Positions 1-7,020 of a DNA stretch of 14,240 nucleotides are shown piece after piece. The first letter of the stretch is position 1, and the number at the start of each line of letters is the position of its first letter. The translations under genes and the position numbers were made by a program. The stretch is from an uncultured Eubacteriales bacterium (GTDB lineage Bacteria; Bacillota; Clostridia; Oscillospirales; Acutalibacteraceae): NCBI GenBank assembly GCA_900316925.1, contig ONEU01000060.1, forward strand, positions 1 through 14,240, written 5' to 3'. The notes under the pieces were generated by a model. The model searched no databases, had not been told where the DNA came from, and was given only the letters and a program-made list of their open reading frames with translations.

Positions 1-661
1 AATGGCTCCCTATATCTTCACTGAAAGAAACGGCATCTACATCATCGACCTCCAGAAAACCGTCAAGAAGCTCGAAGAGGCATACAGCTTCGTGCGTGAC
101 CTCTCCACAGAGGGCAAGTCCGTACTGTTTGTCGGCACCAAGAAGCAGGCTCAGGATTCCGTAAAGGAAGAGGCTCTGCGTGCAGGCGCTTACTATGTAA
201 ACGCAAGATGGCTCGGCGGTATGCTCACCAACTTCACCACCATCCGCCGCAGAATTGAAAGACTGAAGCAGCTCCGTACCATGGAGTCTGACGGCACCTT
301 CGATCTGCTCCCCAAGAAGGAAGTTATCAAGCTCAACCTCGAGATCGAGAAGCTCGAAAAGTTCCTCGGCGGCATCAAGAACATGGACGAGATCCCCGGC
401 GCTCTCTTCATCGTTGACCCCCGCAAGGAGAGAATTGCTGTGGCAGAAGCTAAGAAGCTCGGTATTCCGATCGTGGCTATCGTTGACACCAACTGCGATC
501 CTGATGAGATCGACTATGTGATTCCCGGCAACGACGATGCAATCCGTGCCGTGAAGCTCATCAGCGGCGCTATTGCCAACGCTATCATTGAAGGCAATGA
601 GGGCAAGATGGGCGCAGCCGCTGCAGAAGCTGAAGAAGCAGAAGCAGAGACTGAGGAATAA
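1..661 (+). CDS. rpsB: 30S ribosomal protein S2, 5'-truncated by the window
   Basis: Ribosomal protein S2 is a component of the small ribosomal subunit, bound on the solvent side between head and body and needed for S1 association and translation initiation. The window opens inside the gene: base 1 is the last base of a codon, and the visible frame starts at an internal Met (MAPYIFTERNGIYIIDL), which in the family lies about 25 residues after the true start. Family signatures are clear: VLFVGTKKQAQD, the NARWLGGMLTNF block, a coiled segment rich in Glu/Lys near visible residues 105-125, PGALFIVDPRKE, and IVAIVDTNCDPDEIDYVIPGNDDAIRA. The C-terminus is an Ala/Glu-rich acidic tail (about 15 residues), which is common in Clostridia. 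The stop is TAA at 659-661. A hairpin terminator follows within 20 bases, then tsf, the classical rpsB-tsf pairing. Identity is certain; only the start is unseen. Confidence 0.97.
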   Translation, partial: MAPYIFTERNGIYIIDLQKTVKKLEEAYSFVRDLSTEGKSVLFVGTKKQAQDSVKEEALRAGAYYVNARWLGGMLTNFTTIRRRIERLKQLRTMESDGTFDLLPKKEVIKLNLEIEKLEKFLGGIKNMDEIPGALFIVDPRKERIAVAEAKKLGIPIVAIVDTNCDPDEIDYVIPGNDDAIRAVKLISGAIANAIIEGNEGKMGAAAAEAEEAEAETEE

Positions 662-677
662 TTTAACATGACAGCAG

Positions 678-706
678 AATACCCGCAGCTTTTGCGGGTA
701 TTTTTT
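678..706 (+). terminator. Intrinsic terminator/attenuator between rpsB and tsf
   Basis: A perfect 10-bp stem (AATACCCGCA at 678-687 with TGCGGGTATT at 693-702) encloses a 5-base loop and runs directly into six T residues at 701-706. This is the canonical form of a rho-independent terminator. It lies 16 bases after the rpsB stop and 44 bases before the tsf start. I see no convincing promoter between it and tsf, so it probably terminates only part of the transcripts and lowers EF-Ts output relative to S2. Confidence 0.85.
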
Positions 707-750
707 CAAGAATAGAATCAGAAAATACTTTTCATTCGGAGGTAATCAAC

Positions 751-1659
751 ATGGCTTTTACAGCACAGGACGTAAAGACACTGAGAGAGAGAACAGGCTG
801 CGGTATGATGGACTGCAAAAAGGCACTCACACAGACCGACGGCGACATGGATAAGGCAATCGACGTACTCAGAGAGCAGGGTCTGGCAAAGGCAGCCAAG
901 AAGGCTTCCAGAATCGCCGCTGAGGGTGTGGCTCACGCTTATACCAATGAGGACGGAACCGTTGGCGTGGCACTTGAGGTCAACGCTGAGACCGACTTCG
1001 TAGCAAAGAACGCTGACTTCCAGGGCTTTGTCAAGACCGTTGCCGACACCATCATCGCAACTGCACCCGCCAGCGTAGAGGAGCTGCTCACCAAGACGGC
1101 TGCCGGTATGGAAGTTACTGTAGCTGACCTGCTGCAGGAGAAGATCCAGACCATCGGCGAGAACATCATCATCCGTCGTTTCGAGCGTTATGAGGGTGTT
1201 GTGGCTACCTACATCCATGCAGGCGGCAAGATCGCTGTTATGGTGAAGTTCGACACCGACGTTGCCGGCAAGGACGAGTTCAAGACCTATGCAAAGGATA
1301 TCGCTATGCAGGTTGCTGCTGCCGCTCCTTCTTATCTTGATAAGACCCAGGTTCCCGCAGAGGTCCTGGAGCATGAGAAGAAGATTATGACCGAGCAGAT
1401 GATCAACGAGGGTAAACCCGCTGATAAGGTTGAGAAGATCGTCATGGGCAAGATCGGCAAGTACTATGAGGAGAACTGCCTGATTAACCAGGTATTCGTC
1501 AAGGACAGCAAGGTTAAGGTTGACCAGTACACCGTACAGACTGCCAAGGCTCTTGGCGGCAAGATTGAGATCCTTGATTTCGTTCGTTTCGAGAAGGGCG
1601 AGGGTCTTGAGAAGCGTAATGACGACTTTGCTGCTGAAGTTGCCAGCATGGTAAAATAA
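751..1659 (+). CDS. tsf: Translation elongation factor Ts (EF-Ts)
   Basis: EF-Ts is the cytoplasmic guanine-nucleotide exchange factor for EF-Tu, releasing GDP so EF-Tu can be recharged with GTP. The 302-residue product has the N-terminal UBA-like domain (about residues 1-55, with LRERTGCGMMDCKKAL at 11-26) and the conserved TDFVAKN motif at 81-87 that contacts EF-Tu. Two core subdomains follow (RRFERYEGVVATYIHAGGKIAVMVKF; later DIAMQVAAAAPSYL). The length fits the usual 280-305 range. The ATG at 751 has a strong CGGAGGT site 7 bases upstream (737-743), and the protein begins MAFTAQDVKTLRERTG as expected. It follows rpsB across a hairpin attenuator and is closed by its own strong terminator at 1677-1726. 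Codon choice (AAG, ATC and GTT favoured) suggests high expression, as in rpsB. There is no sign of damage. Confidence 0.97.
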   Translation: MAFTAQDVKTLRERTGCGMMDCKKALTQTDGDMDKAIDVLREQGLAKAAKKASRIAAEGVAHAYTNEDGTVGVALEVNAETDFVAKNADFQGFVKTVADTIIATAPASVEELLTKTAAGMEVTVADLLQEKIQTIGENIIIRRFERYEGVVATYIHAGGKIAVMVKFDTDVAGKDEFKTYAKDIAMQVAAAAPSYLDKTQVPAEVLEHEKKIMTEQMINEGKPADKVEKIVMGKIGKYYEENCLINQVFVKDSKVKVDQYTVQTAKALGGKIEILDFVRFEKGEGLEKRNDDFAAEVASMVK

Positions 1660-1676
1660 TCCATTCGCACCAGATG

Positions 1677-1726
1677 AAGGGTAAACCCGTATTTTGAAGC
1701 TTCAAAATAGAGTTTACCCTTTCTTT
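1677..1726 (+). terminator. Two-part hairpin terminator after tsf
   Basis: An outer 10-bp perfect stem (AAGGGTAAAC at 1677-1686 with GTTTACCCTT at 1712-1721) flanks an inner 18-base perfect palindrome (1691-1708, centred on AAGCTT). The two stems are separated by small internal loops at 1687-1690 and 1709-1711. The outer right arm runs into TTTCTTT (1720-1726). It sits 17 bases after the tsf stop and marks the end of the rpsB-tsf unit. A promoter-like sequence for the next operon follows. Confidence 0.88.
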
Positions 1727-1782
1727 ATGCCCTTTTGCCCCGGAGTCTGACCGCAAGACAGCAAAAAAATTATAAATTACGC

Positions 1783-1811
1783 TTTACTTTAAGGGGCAGA
1801 TATAGTAAAAT
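1783..1811 (+). promoter_or_regulatory. Predicted sigma-A-type promoter of the pyrH-polC operon
   Basis: TTTACT at 1783-1788 (4 of 6 matches to the -35 consensus) and TAAAAT at 1806-1811 (5 of 6 to the -10) are separated by exactly 17 bases in an AT-rich stretch that contrasts with the surrounding coding DNA. It lies between the tsf terminator and the pyrH ribosome binding site, so transcription would start near 1818 with a leader of about 30 bases. The stretch contains other TA-rich hexamers, so the exact -10 could shift by a few bases. Confidence 0.6.
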
Positions 1812-1833
1812 ATATTATGATAATATCATTAAC

Positions 1834-1838
1834 AGGAG
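1834..1838 (+). promoter_or_regulatory. Ribosome binding site that decides the pyrH start
   Basis: AGGAG at 1834-1838 is 9 bases from the ATG at 1848, 12 from the ATG at 1851, and only 3 from the in-frame GTG at 1842. The spacing favours 1848 and argues against the longer GTG-initiated form. Confidence 0.65.
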
Positions 1839-1847
1839 TGTGTGGAC

Positions 1848-2555
1848 ATGATGGAGCCAAAATATAAAAGAATCCTACTCAAGCTTAGCGGTGAATCACT
1901 GGCAGGTGAGGAAAAGCACGGCATCGACTTCGATACCGTCCTGAGCTTTTGCAAGCCCATCAAGAAACTGAATGAAATGGGCGTAGAGGTCGCCATCGTC
2001 GTAGGCGGCGGAAACTTCTGGCGCGGACGTTCCAGCGGTAAGATGGACAGGACCAGAGCCGATCACATGGGTATGCTGGCCACAGCAATCAATGCTCTCG
2101 GCGTGTGTGACGCCCTAGAGCAGCTTGATCTGGAGGTTCGTGTACAGACCGCCATCTCCATGCAGCAGGTGGCAGAGCCGTATATCCGCAACAGAGCCAT
2201 CCGCCATCTTGAAAAGGGCAGGATCCTGGTATTCGGCTGCGGAACCGGCAATCCCTTCTTCTCTACGGATACGGCGGCTGCCCTGAGAGCTGCCGAGATT
2301 GAAGCGGATATCATCCTGAAAGCCACGATGGTGGACGGCGTGTATGACAGCGATCCCAAAACCAATCCGAATGCCAAAAAGTATGACAGAATATCCTTCC
2401 ACGAGGTTCTTAACCACGATCTGAAGGTCATGGACAGCACCGCTGCCGCTATCTGTAAGGACAATAATCTTCCGATCATGGTATTCAGCCTGGAGGATCC
2501 CGATAATATAGTAGCAGCCGTATGCGGCGAGAATGTCGGCACGATCGTAGATTGA
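1848..2555 (+). CDS. pyrH: Uridylate (UMP) kinase
   Basis: PyrH is the bacterial UMP kinase of the amino-acid-kinase fold. It phosphorylates UMP to UDP with ATP in pyrimidine nucleotide synthesis and acts as a hexamer in the cytoplasm. From the ATG at 1848 the protein is 235 residues, within the usual 230-245. Visible motifs are the N-terminal KLSGE phosphate-binding segment (Lys12, Ser14, Gly15), the VVGGGNFWRG glycine loop (about 51-60), the DHMGMLATAINAL helix, and the GTGNPFFSTDTAAALRAAEI nucleotide-binding region. Near the C-terminal third is KATMVDGVYDSDP. An in-frame GTG at 1842 would add two residues but is too close to the AGGAG site. The gene is the first of a long co-directional operon behind its own promoter-like sequence, with frr 24 bases downstream, an almost universal bacterial pairing. 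Confidence 0.96.
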   Translation: MMEPKYKRILLKLSGESLAGEEKHGIDFDTVLSFCKPIKKLNEMGVEVAIVVGGGNFWRGRSSGKMDRTRADHMGMLATAINALGVCDALEQLDLEVRVQTAISMQQVAEPYIRNRAIRHLEKGRILVFGCGTGNPFFSTDTAAALRAAEIEADIILKATMVDGVYDSDPKTNPNAKKYDRISFHEVLNHDLKVMDSTAAAICKDNNLPIMVFSLEDPDNIVAAVCGENVGTIVD

Positions 2556-2579
2556 TTAAATAAACGGAGGTATCACACA

Positions 2580-3134
2580 ATGAACACAGTCATCAAACAC
2601 ACAGAAGACAAAATGAACAAGTCGGTAGATCATCTGGAAACCGAGTTTTCCGAGATCCGTGCAGGCCGTGCAAATCCTGCGGTACTGGATAAGATCCGTG
2701 TGGACTATTACGGTGCGCCCACGGCAATCAATCAGCTTGCAGCCGTGTCCGTCACCGAGGCCAGAACCCTCACCATTCAGCCCTGGGACGCTTCTGTGCT
2801 GCGCGCTATCGAGAAGGCTATCCAGACTTCGGATATCGGCATCAACCCCCAGAACGATGGTAAAGTGATCCGCATGATCTTCCCGCCCCTGACAGAGGAC
2901 CGCCGTAAGGAGATCGTAAAGGAGATCGCCAAGATGGGTGAGGAGACCAAGGTCGCTGTTCGTTCCATCAGACGTGAGGCAATGGACAAGATCAAGGCTC
3001 TCAAGAAGAAGAGCGAGATCACCGAGGACGATCAGAAGGACGGCGAGAAGAAGATTCAGGATCTGACCGATAAATTCGTCAAGAAGATTGATTCACTCAC
3101 CGAAAAGAAGCAGAAGCAAATCATGGAAATCTGA
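2580..3134 (+). CDS. frr: Ribosome recycling factor
   Basis: RRF works with EF-G to split the post-termination ribosome into subunits after peptide release. The 184-residue product matches the standard length (about 185). Its family signatures are clear: EFSEIRAGRANPAVLDKIRVDYYGAP near residues 22-47, the TLTIQPWD strand, IGINPQNDGKVIRMIFPPLTEDRRKEIVKEI in the hinge and domain II region, and the long C-terminal helix of domain I rich in Lys/Glu. The ATG at 2580 has CGGAGG at 2565-2570, 9 bases upstream. The coding region ends with tandem stops TGA-TGA (3132-3137). Its place after pyrH is conserved across bacteria. A terminator-like hairpin lies immediately downstream, so frr may be made in excess over the lipid genes that follow. 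Confidence 0.97.
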   Translation: MNTVIKHTEDKMNKSVDHLETEFSEIRAGRANPAVLDKIRVDYYGAPTAINQLAAVSVTEARTLTIQPWDASVLRAIEKAIQTSDIGINPQNDGKVIRMIFPPLTEDRRKEIVKEIAKMGEETKVAVRSIRREAMDKIKALKKKSEITEDDQKDGEKKIQDLTDKFVKKIDSLTEKKQKQIMEI

Positions 3135-3149
3135 TGACGCTGTAGGGCG

Positions 3150-3190
3150 GATAATATCTCGGCAGGAACGTTCTTGCCGAGTTATCTTTT
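3150..3190 (+). terminator. Terminator-like hairpin between frr and uppS (possible attenuator)
   Basis: The upper stem CTCGGCA (3158-3164) pairs with TGCCGAG (3175-3181) and can extend inward by G-T, G-C and A-T pairs. The lower stem GATAA (3150-3154) pairs with TTATC (3182-3186), with a 3-base bulge TAT. The tail is TCTTTT (3185-3190), shorter than at the other terminators here. No promoter is evident between it and uppS, so partial read-through is the simplest reading. Confidence 0.65.
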
Positions 3191-3212
3191 ACAGCAGCGA
3201 AGTACGTCAAAA

Positions 3213-3219
3213 GAGGTGG
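3213..3219 (+). promoter_or_regulatory. Ribosome binding site that decides the uppS start
   Basis: GAGGTGG at 3213-3219 lies 5 bases before the ATG at 3225. The longest open frame could begin at 3174, but that start lies inside the frr-uppS hairpin, lacks its own binding site, and would add 17 residues not expected in the family. Confidence 0.75.
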
Positions 3220-3224
3220 GTTTG

Positions 3225-3944
3225 ATGAAGAATAACAATGCCGGGCTCTATATCCCCGAACACGTCGGCATCATCATGGACGGCAACGGCCGATGGGCAA
3301 AGAAACGCGGTCTGCCGCGTCCGGTGGGGCACACCTACGGTGCCCAGACTTTCCGCAGCATCACACGCTATATCAGCAAGCAGGGGGTCAGGATTCTGAC
3401 GCTCTATGCTTTCTCCACAGAAAACTGGAAACGGCCTGCCGAAGAGGTAGGCGCCATTATGAAGATTTTCCGGCAGTACCTGATGGATGCGCTGACAGAC
3501 TTCCGTGAAGACGATATCAAGGTAGTATTTATCGGCGACCGTTCCGCCTTCGACCCGAAGCTCCAGGAGCTGATCGAAGAGACCGAAGAGATTGCCAAAG
3601 ACCGGCAGGGAATGCTGCTGAACATTGCCATGAATTACGGCGGCAGGGATGAGATTCTCTATGCCGTCAGACGCCTGTGCAGAGACGTAAAGGACGGCAG
3701 CTTGTCACCGGAGGATGTGACGGAACAGGATATTTCCTCACGCCTTTACACCGCCGGACTGCCCGATCCGGATCTGATCATCCGCACGGGCGGGGAACAC
3801 CGTCTGAGCAACTTTATGCTGTTCCAGGCAGCCTATTCCGAGTTCTACTCCACCGATACCCTCTGGCCGGACTTCAAACCGGAGGATTTTGACAAGGCAG
3901 TCCTGGAATTCAATCACAGAAACAGAAGATTTGGTGGTGTTTAA
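3225..3944 (+). CDS. uppS: Undecaprenyl diphosphate synthase (cis-prenyltransferase)
   Basis: UppS condenses farnesyl diphosphate with eight isopentenyl diphosphates in cis to give the C55 carrier lipid for peptidoglycan and other surface polymers. The 239-residue product starts MKNNNAGLYIPEHVGIIMDGNGRWAKKRG. The catalytic Asp19 sits in MDGNGRWA, and the P-loop-like diphosphate site follows. The second diphosphate-binding region is PDPDLIIRTGGEHRLSNF, with Arg187, Arg193 and Glu206 in the spacing known from the E. coli enzyme (Asp26, Arg194, Arg200, Glu213; constant offset of 7). The family motif TLYAFSTENWKRP is also present. The TAA stop touches the cdsA ATG with no gap, so the two are probably translationally coupled. 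The downstream dxr and ispG genes make its precursors. Identity is secure. Confidence 0.96.
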   Translation: MKNNNAGLYIPEHVGIIMDGNGRWAKKRGLPRPVGHTYGAQTFRSITRYISKQGVRILTLYAFSTENWKRPAEEVGAIMKIFRQYLMDALTDFREDDIKVVFIGDRSAFDPKLQELIEETEEIAKDRQGMLLNIAMNYGGRDEILYAVRRLCRDVKDGSLSPEDVTEQDISSRLYTAGLPDPDLIIRTGGEHRLSNFMLFQAAYSEFYSTDTLWPDFKPEDFDKAVLEFNHRNRRFGGV

Positions 3945-4781
3945 ATGCTAAAACGAATCCTGGCAGGTGTGGTGGGGATCCCGCTCATACTGGTGATCGT
4001 CTTTTTCAGCGGTTCCGTTCCCATCCTCATTGATATTGCCATTGCGCTGGTCTGCACGATCTCCGTGGGCGAATTTGCTCATGCGACGAAGACATTGAAG
4101 CTCTTTCAGATCAGTATTCCGAGCATCCTGTTCGCCCTGGCCTATCCCATGCTGATGACCTACGGATACGGACTGCTGACCGTGTATGTCTACACCGCCG
4201 TGATGCTGGCAATGATGGTCTTTTTCCATACGACGATATCCTTCCGTCATTTTGCAGCGATTTTCAGTATGACGCTTGTCATCACCGTATCCCTTTCCAC
4301 GATCATTACCATGAAGAACGCAGATCCGCAGCGCTCTGCTTTCTATTTCCTGCTGGCACTCTGGCTGCCCTGGCTTGCCGATATCGGCGCCTACTTTACC
4401 GGCAGCTTTCTCGGCAGACATAAGCTCTGCCCGAAGATCAGCCCGAAGAAAACCATCGAGGGCGCTGTGGGCGGCACGATCTTCTGTGTGCTGGCCACCT
4501 GCGGACTTGCATGGTTATTTGCCGATGTTATCTATCAGCACGCCGTCAGGGTGGATTACCTCAGCCTGAGCATCCTCTCATTTGTGGGATCACTCTGCTC
4601 CATCATCGGTGATCTGAGCTTCTCGGTGGTGAAACGCACCTTCGATGTGAAGGACTACGGCCACCTGATTCCCGGACACGGCGGTATGCTTGACCGTTTT
4701 GACAGCGTGATCTTCGTTTCGCCGCTGATCATGTTCTATATCAGTTATTTCCCTGTTCTGTATTTACAGACAGCTCCGTGA
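3945..4781 (+). CDS. cdsA: Phosphatidate cytidylyltransferase (CDP-diglyceride synthase)
   Basis: CdsA is a polytopic membrane enzyme that converts phosphatidic acid and CTP to CDP-diacylglycerol, the branch point of phospholipid synthesis. The 278-residue protein is strongly hydrophobic with about seven or eight candidate membrane segments (for example residues 5-22, 26-43, 56-95 as a pair, 102-122, 133-153, 175-195 and 208-224). The family signature is complete at about residues 227-253: S-x-V-V-K-R, K-D, then PGHGGMLDRFD, containing the metal- and substrate-binding acidic residues. Upstream lie ADIGAYFTG and PKISPKKTIEGAVGG, also typical. The ATG at 3945 follows the uppS stop directly, with GGTGGTG at 3933-3939 inside the end of uppS as the binding site. 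Its stop TGA overlaps a possible GTG of dxr. Confidence 0.95.
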   Translation: MLKRILAGVVGIPLILVIVFFSGSVPILIDIAIALVCTISVGEFAHATKTLKLFQISIPSILFALAYPMLMTYGYGLLTVYVYTAVMLAMMVFFHTTISFRHFAAIFSMTLVITVSLSTIITMKNADPQRSAFYFLLALWLPWLADIGAYFTGSFLGRHKLCPKISPKKTIEGAVGGTIFCVLATCGLAWLFADVIYQHAVRVDYLSLSILSFVGSLCSIIGDLSFSVVKRTFDVKDYGHLIPGHGGMLDRFDSVIFVSPLIMFYISYFPVLYLQTAP

Positions 4782-4783
4782 AT

Positions 4784-4788
4784 GGAAG
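4784..4788 (+). promoter_or_regulatory. Ribosome binding site that decides the dxr start
   Basis: GGAAG at 4784-4788 is 7 bases before the ATG at 4796. The upstream in-frame GTG at 4778, which overlaps the cdsA stop as GTGA, lacks a comparable site and would prepend six residues before the expected N-terminal strand. Confidence 0.6.
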
Positions 4789-4795
4789 TGTAACT

Positions 4796-5941
4796 ATGAC
4801 AAAAACGATTTCCGTACTGGGCTCCACCGGTTCCATCGGCGTACAGACTCTGGAAGTAGCCGCCATGCACCGCATCAGGGTGTGCGCCCTTACCGCCAAC
4901 CGCAGCACCGGATTACTGGAACAGCAGGCAAGGCAGTTCCGCCCGGCAATGGTCGCCCTGCTGGATGAAGCAGCCGCCGGACAGCTCCGGGCTGCCCTTG
5001 CGGATACCGACATCCGGGTATACGGCGGTGCCGAGGGGATCAGAGCAGCCGCGCAGTTCCCGGAGACAGACACGGTTGTCAACGCCATCGTTGGTGTAGC
5101 CGGTCTGCTGCCCACCCTTGCCGCCATTGAGGCCGGCAAGAATCTGGCTCTGGCCAATAAAGAAACTCTGGTAGCCGGCGGCAGTATCGTGCGGAAAGCG
5201 ATGCAGCAGCACGGCGTAAAGCTTTATCCCGTGGACAGCGAACATTCCGCCATCTTCCAATGTCTGCAGGGATGTCCTGAGAACTCCCTCAAAAAGATCA
5301 TTCTCACAGCCTCCGGCGGATCGTTTTTCGGCAAGACCCGTCAGGAACTGGAGCACGTCACCGTGGAACAGGCATTGTGCCACCCGAACTGGAGCATGGG
5401 TAAAAAAATCACCATTGACTCTGCTACCATGATGAACAAGGGCTTGGAGGTCATTGAAGCCTCCTGGCTTTTTGACGTGCCCGAGGACAGGATCGACGTC
5501 CTCATCCATCGGGAGAGCATCATCCACTCCCTGATTCAACTCAACGACAACGCCGTTCTGGCGCAGCTCGGAACGGCTGATATGCGTATTCCCATCCAGT
5601 ATGCACTGACATATCCCCAGCGACTGCCGTCACCTGCGGGGGAGCTTGATCTGGCAGCACTTGGCTCCATCAGCTTTGCCCGTCCCGACAACGAGACCTT
5701 TGCTTGTCTGCCGATCTGCCGGGAAGCTCTGCGGCGGGGAGGTCTTTACCCGACAGTTGCCAATGCCGCCAACGAAGCAGCCGTGCAGCTCTTCCTGGAA
5801 CGAAAGATATCCTTCCTGCAGATTGCTGACCTGGTAGGGGAGGCCGTCAGCGCTTTCAGCGGCAGCAGCGGGGAAATGACCCTGGAGGCCATTCTGGAAG
5901 CCGATAAAGAAACACGAAACAAGATTCTGATCTCACGATAG
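4796..5941 (+). CDS. dxr: 1-deoxy-D-xylulose 5-phosphate reductoisomerase
   Basis: Dxr (IspC) rearranges and reduces DXP to 2-C-methyl-D-erythritol 4-phosphate with NADPH, the committed step of the MEP isoprenoid pathway. From the ATG at 4796 it has 381 residues, within the family norm. The NADPH-binding loop GSTGSIG is at residues 9-15. ANKETLVAGG follows, then the metal-binding motif PVDSEHSAIFQ with Asp147 and Glu149, and the TASGGSFF loop. HPNWSMGKKITIDSATMMNKGLE ends in the third metal ligand Glu218. The flexible-loop region reads LIHRESIIHS. The C-terminal helical domain (AANEAAVQLFL) is present. A longer form from GTG 4778 cannot be excluded. The gene is preceded closely by cdsA and followed within 3 bases by rseP; ispG of the same pathway is two genes downstream. 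Confidence 0.96.
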   Translation: MTKTISVLGSTGSIGVQTLEVAAMHRIRVCALTANRSTGLLEQQARQFRPAMVALLDEAAAGQLRAALADTDIRVYGGAEGIRAAAQFPETDTVVNAIVGVAGLLPTLAAIEAGKNLALANKETLVAGGSIVRKAMQQHGVKLYPVDSEHSAIFQCLQGCPENSLKKIILTASGGSFFGKTRQELEHVTVEQALCHPNWSMGKKITIDSATMMNKGLEVIEASWLFDVPEDRIDVLIHRESIIHSLIQLNDNAVLAQLGTADMRIPIQYALTYPQRLPSPAGELDLAALGSISFARPDNETFACLPICREALRRGGLYPTVANAANEAAVQLFLERKISFLQIADLVGEAVSAFSGSSGEMTLEAILEADKETRNKILISR

Positions 5942-5944
5942 GAG

Positions 5945-7009
5945 ATGATTCCCATTAGCGGTGTATTGATGGTCATAATCGGAATATTGGTCTTTGAACT
6001 GATCATATTCCTCCACGAACTCGGTCACTTTATGACGGCCAAGAAATTTGGTGTCAAGGTCAAGGAGTTTGCGCTCGGCATGGGGCCGAAGATTCTCAAA
6101 TTTCAGAAAGGCGAGACACTCTATTCCCTCCGTCTGTTTCCCATCGGCGGCTTCTGCTCGATGGAGGGCGAGGACGAGGACAGTGACGATGAACGTGCCT
6201 TCGGCAAAAAGGCCGTCTGGAAACGGATCATCATCGTAGCAGCCGGCGCCATCATGAATATCCTGCTGGGACTGGTGATGATGATCATCGTACTGGCTCC
6301 TGAGAAATACTTTGCCTCCTCGACCATAGCCGCCTTTTCCGAAAATGCTCCTTCATCCCAGTACCTGCAGGTGGGGGATGAGATTCAGTCCATCAACGGC
6401 TATGGCATCCTCTCCTCAATGGATATGAACTTTGCCTTCGCCACAGCGAAAACACCGGATATGTCCTTCAAGGTCAAGCGCAACGGCGAGACCCTTACCT
6501 TCGACCATGTACAGTTCGGTACGACACAGAGCCGTGACGGCAAGGAAATCGTTCAGCTCGATTTCAAGGTGCTGGCCATAGAGAATAACTTCGGCAATCT
6601 CATGGGACAGACCTTTTCACAGTCCTTTTCCACTATCCGGATGGTATGGGCGAGTCTGATCGGTCTGGTCACAGGCCAGTTCGGTCTCAATGAAGTGGCG
6701 GGACCCGTCGGCATGACATCGGCCATCTCACAGGCGACAGCCGCCGGCCTGGAAAAGAGCTTCTGGGACGGCCTGAGCAACCTGCTCTTTGTAATGATGG
6801 TCATTACCTTCAACTTAGGCGTCGTGAATCTGCTTCCGATCCCGGCACTCGACGGCGGCCGTCTGGTCTTTCTCATCATTGAAGCCATCCGCCGCAAGCC
6901 CGTCAAGCCCGAACACGAGGGCTGGGTGCATTTTATCGGCATGATTCTGCTGCTGCTGTTCATGGTCATTATCTCCATTAACGATATCATCAGACTGTTT
7001 ACTTCATAG
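5945..7009 (+). CDS. rseP: RseP/RasP-family site-2 zinc metalloprotease
   Basis: This intramembrane metalloprotease cleaves membrane-embedded segments of anti-sigma factors and leftover signal peptides. The product has 354 residues from ATG 5945. The zinc site HELGH is in the first membrane helix (His24, Glu25, His28), and the third ligand is Asp303 in NLLPIPALDGG near the C-terminus. Membrane segments are apparent at about 9-24, 95-117, 279-300 and 330-350. A PDZ-like domain lies at about 120-200 (QVGDEIQSINGYGI). The order helix-PDZ-helices is typical of the B. subtilis RasP type. The start is uncertain: AGGAG (5940-5944) touches ATG 5945 with no spacer, while the next ATG at 5969 is 24 bases away. 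Re-initiation after the dxr stop (TAG 5939-5941) could serve either. The neighbours dxr and ispG match the clostridial order. Confidence 0.93.
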   Translation: MIPISGVLMVIIGILVFELIIFLHELGHFMTAKKFGVKVKEFALGMGPKILKFQKGETLYSLRLFPIGGFCSMEGEDEDSDDERAFGKKAVWKRIIIVAAGAIMNILLGLVMMIIVLAPEKYFASSTIAAFSENAPSSQYLQVGDEIQSINGYGILSSMDMNFAFATAKTPDMSFKVKRNGETLTFDHVQFGTTQSRDGKEIVQLDFKVLAIENNFGNLMGQTFSQSFSTIRMVWASLIGLVTGQFGLNEVAGPVGMTSAISQATAAGLEKSFWDGLSNLLFVMMVITFNLGVVNLLPIPALDGGRLVFLIIEAIRRKPVKPEHEGWVHFIGMILLLLFMVIISINDIIRLFTS

Positions 7010-7020
7010 AGGGTGATCAA

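Noticed and set aside
690..718. Possible tsf promoter with TAGAAT at 713-718
   Set aside because: The -10 is fair, but the corresponding -35 (TTTTGC at 690-695) falls inside the terminator stem and matches poorly.
718..1374. A 218-codon minus-strand open frame opposite tsf
   Set aside because: It covers the EF-Ts coding region and its upstream ribosome binding site, and its Leu/Cys/Gly-rich product shows no family signature.
1842..1847. GTG at 1842 as the pyrH start
   Set aside because: Only 3 bases separate it from AGGAG; ATG 1848 has normal spacing and gives the usual N-terminus.
3174..3224. Longer uppS N-terminus starting at 3174
   Set aside because: This start lies within the frr-uppS hairpin, has no binding site, and adds residues not found in the family; ATG 3225 has GAGGTGG upstream.
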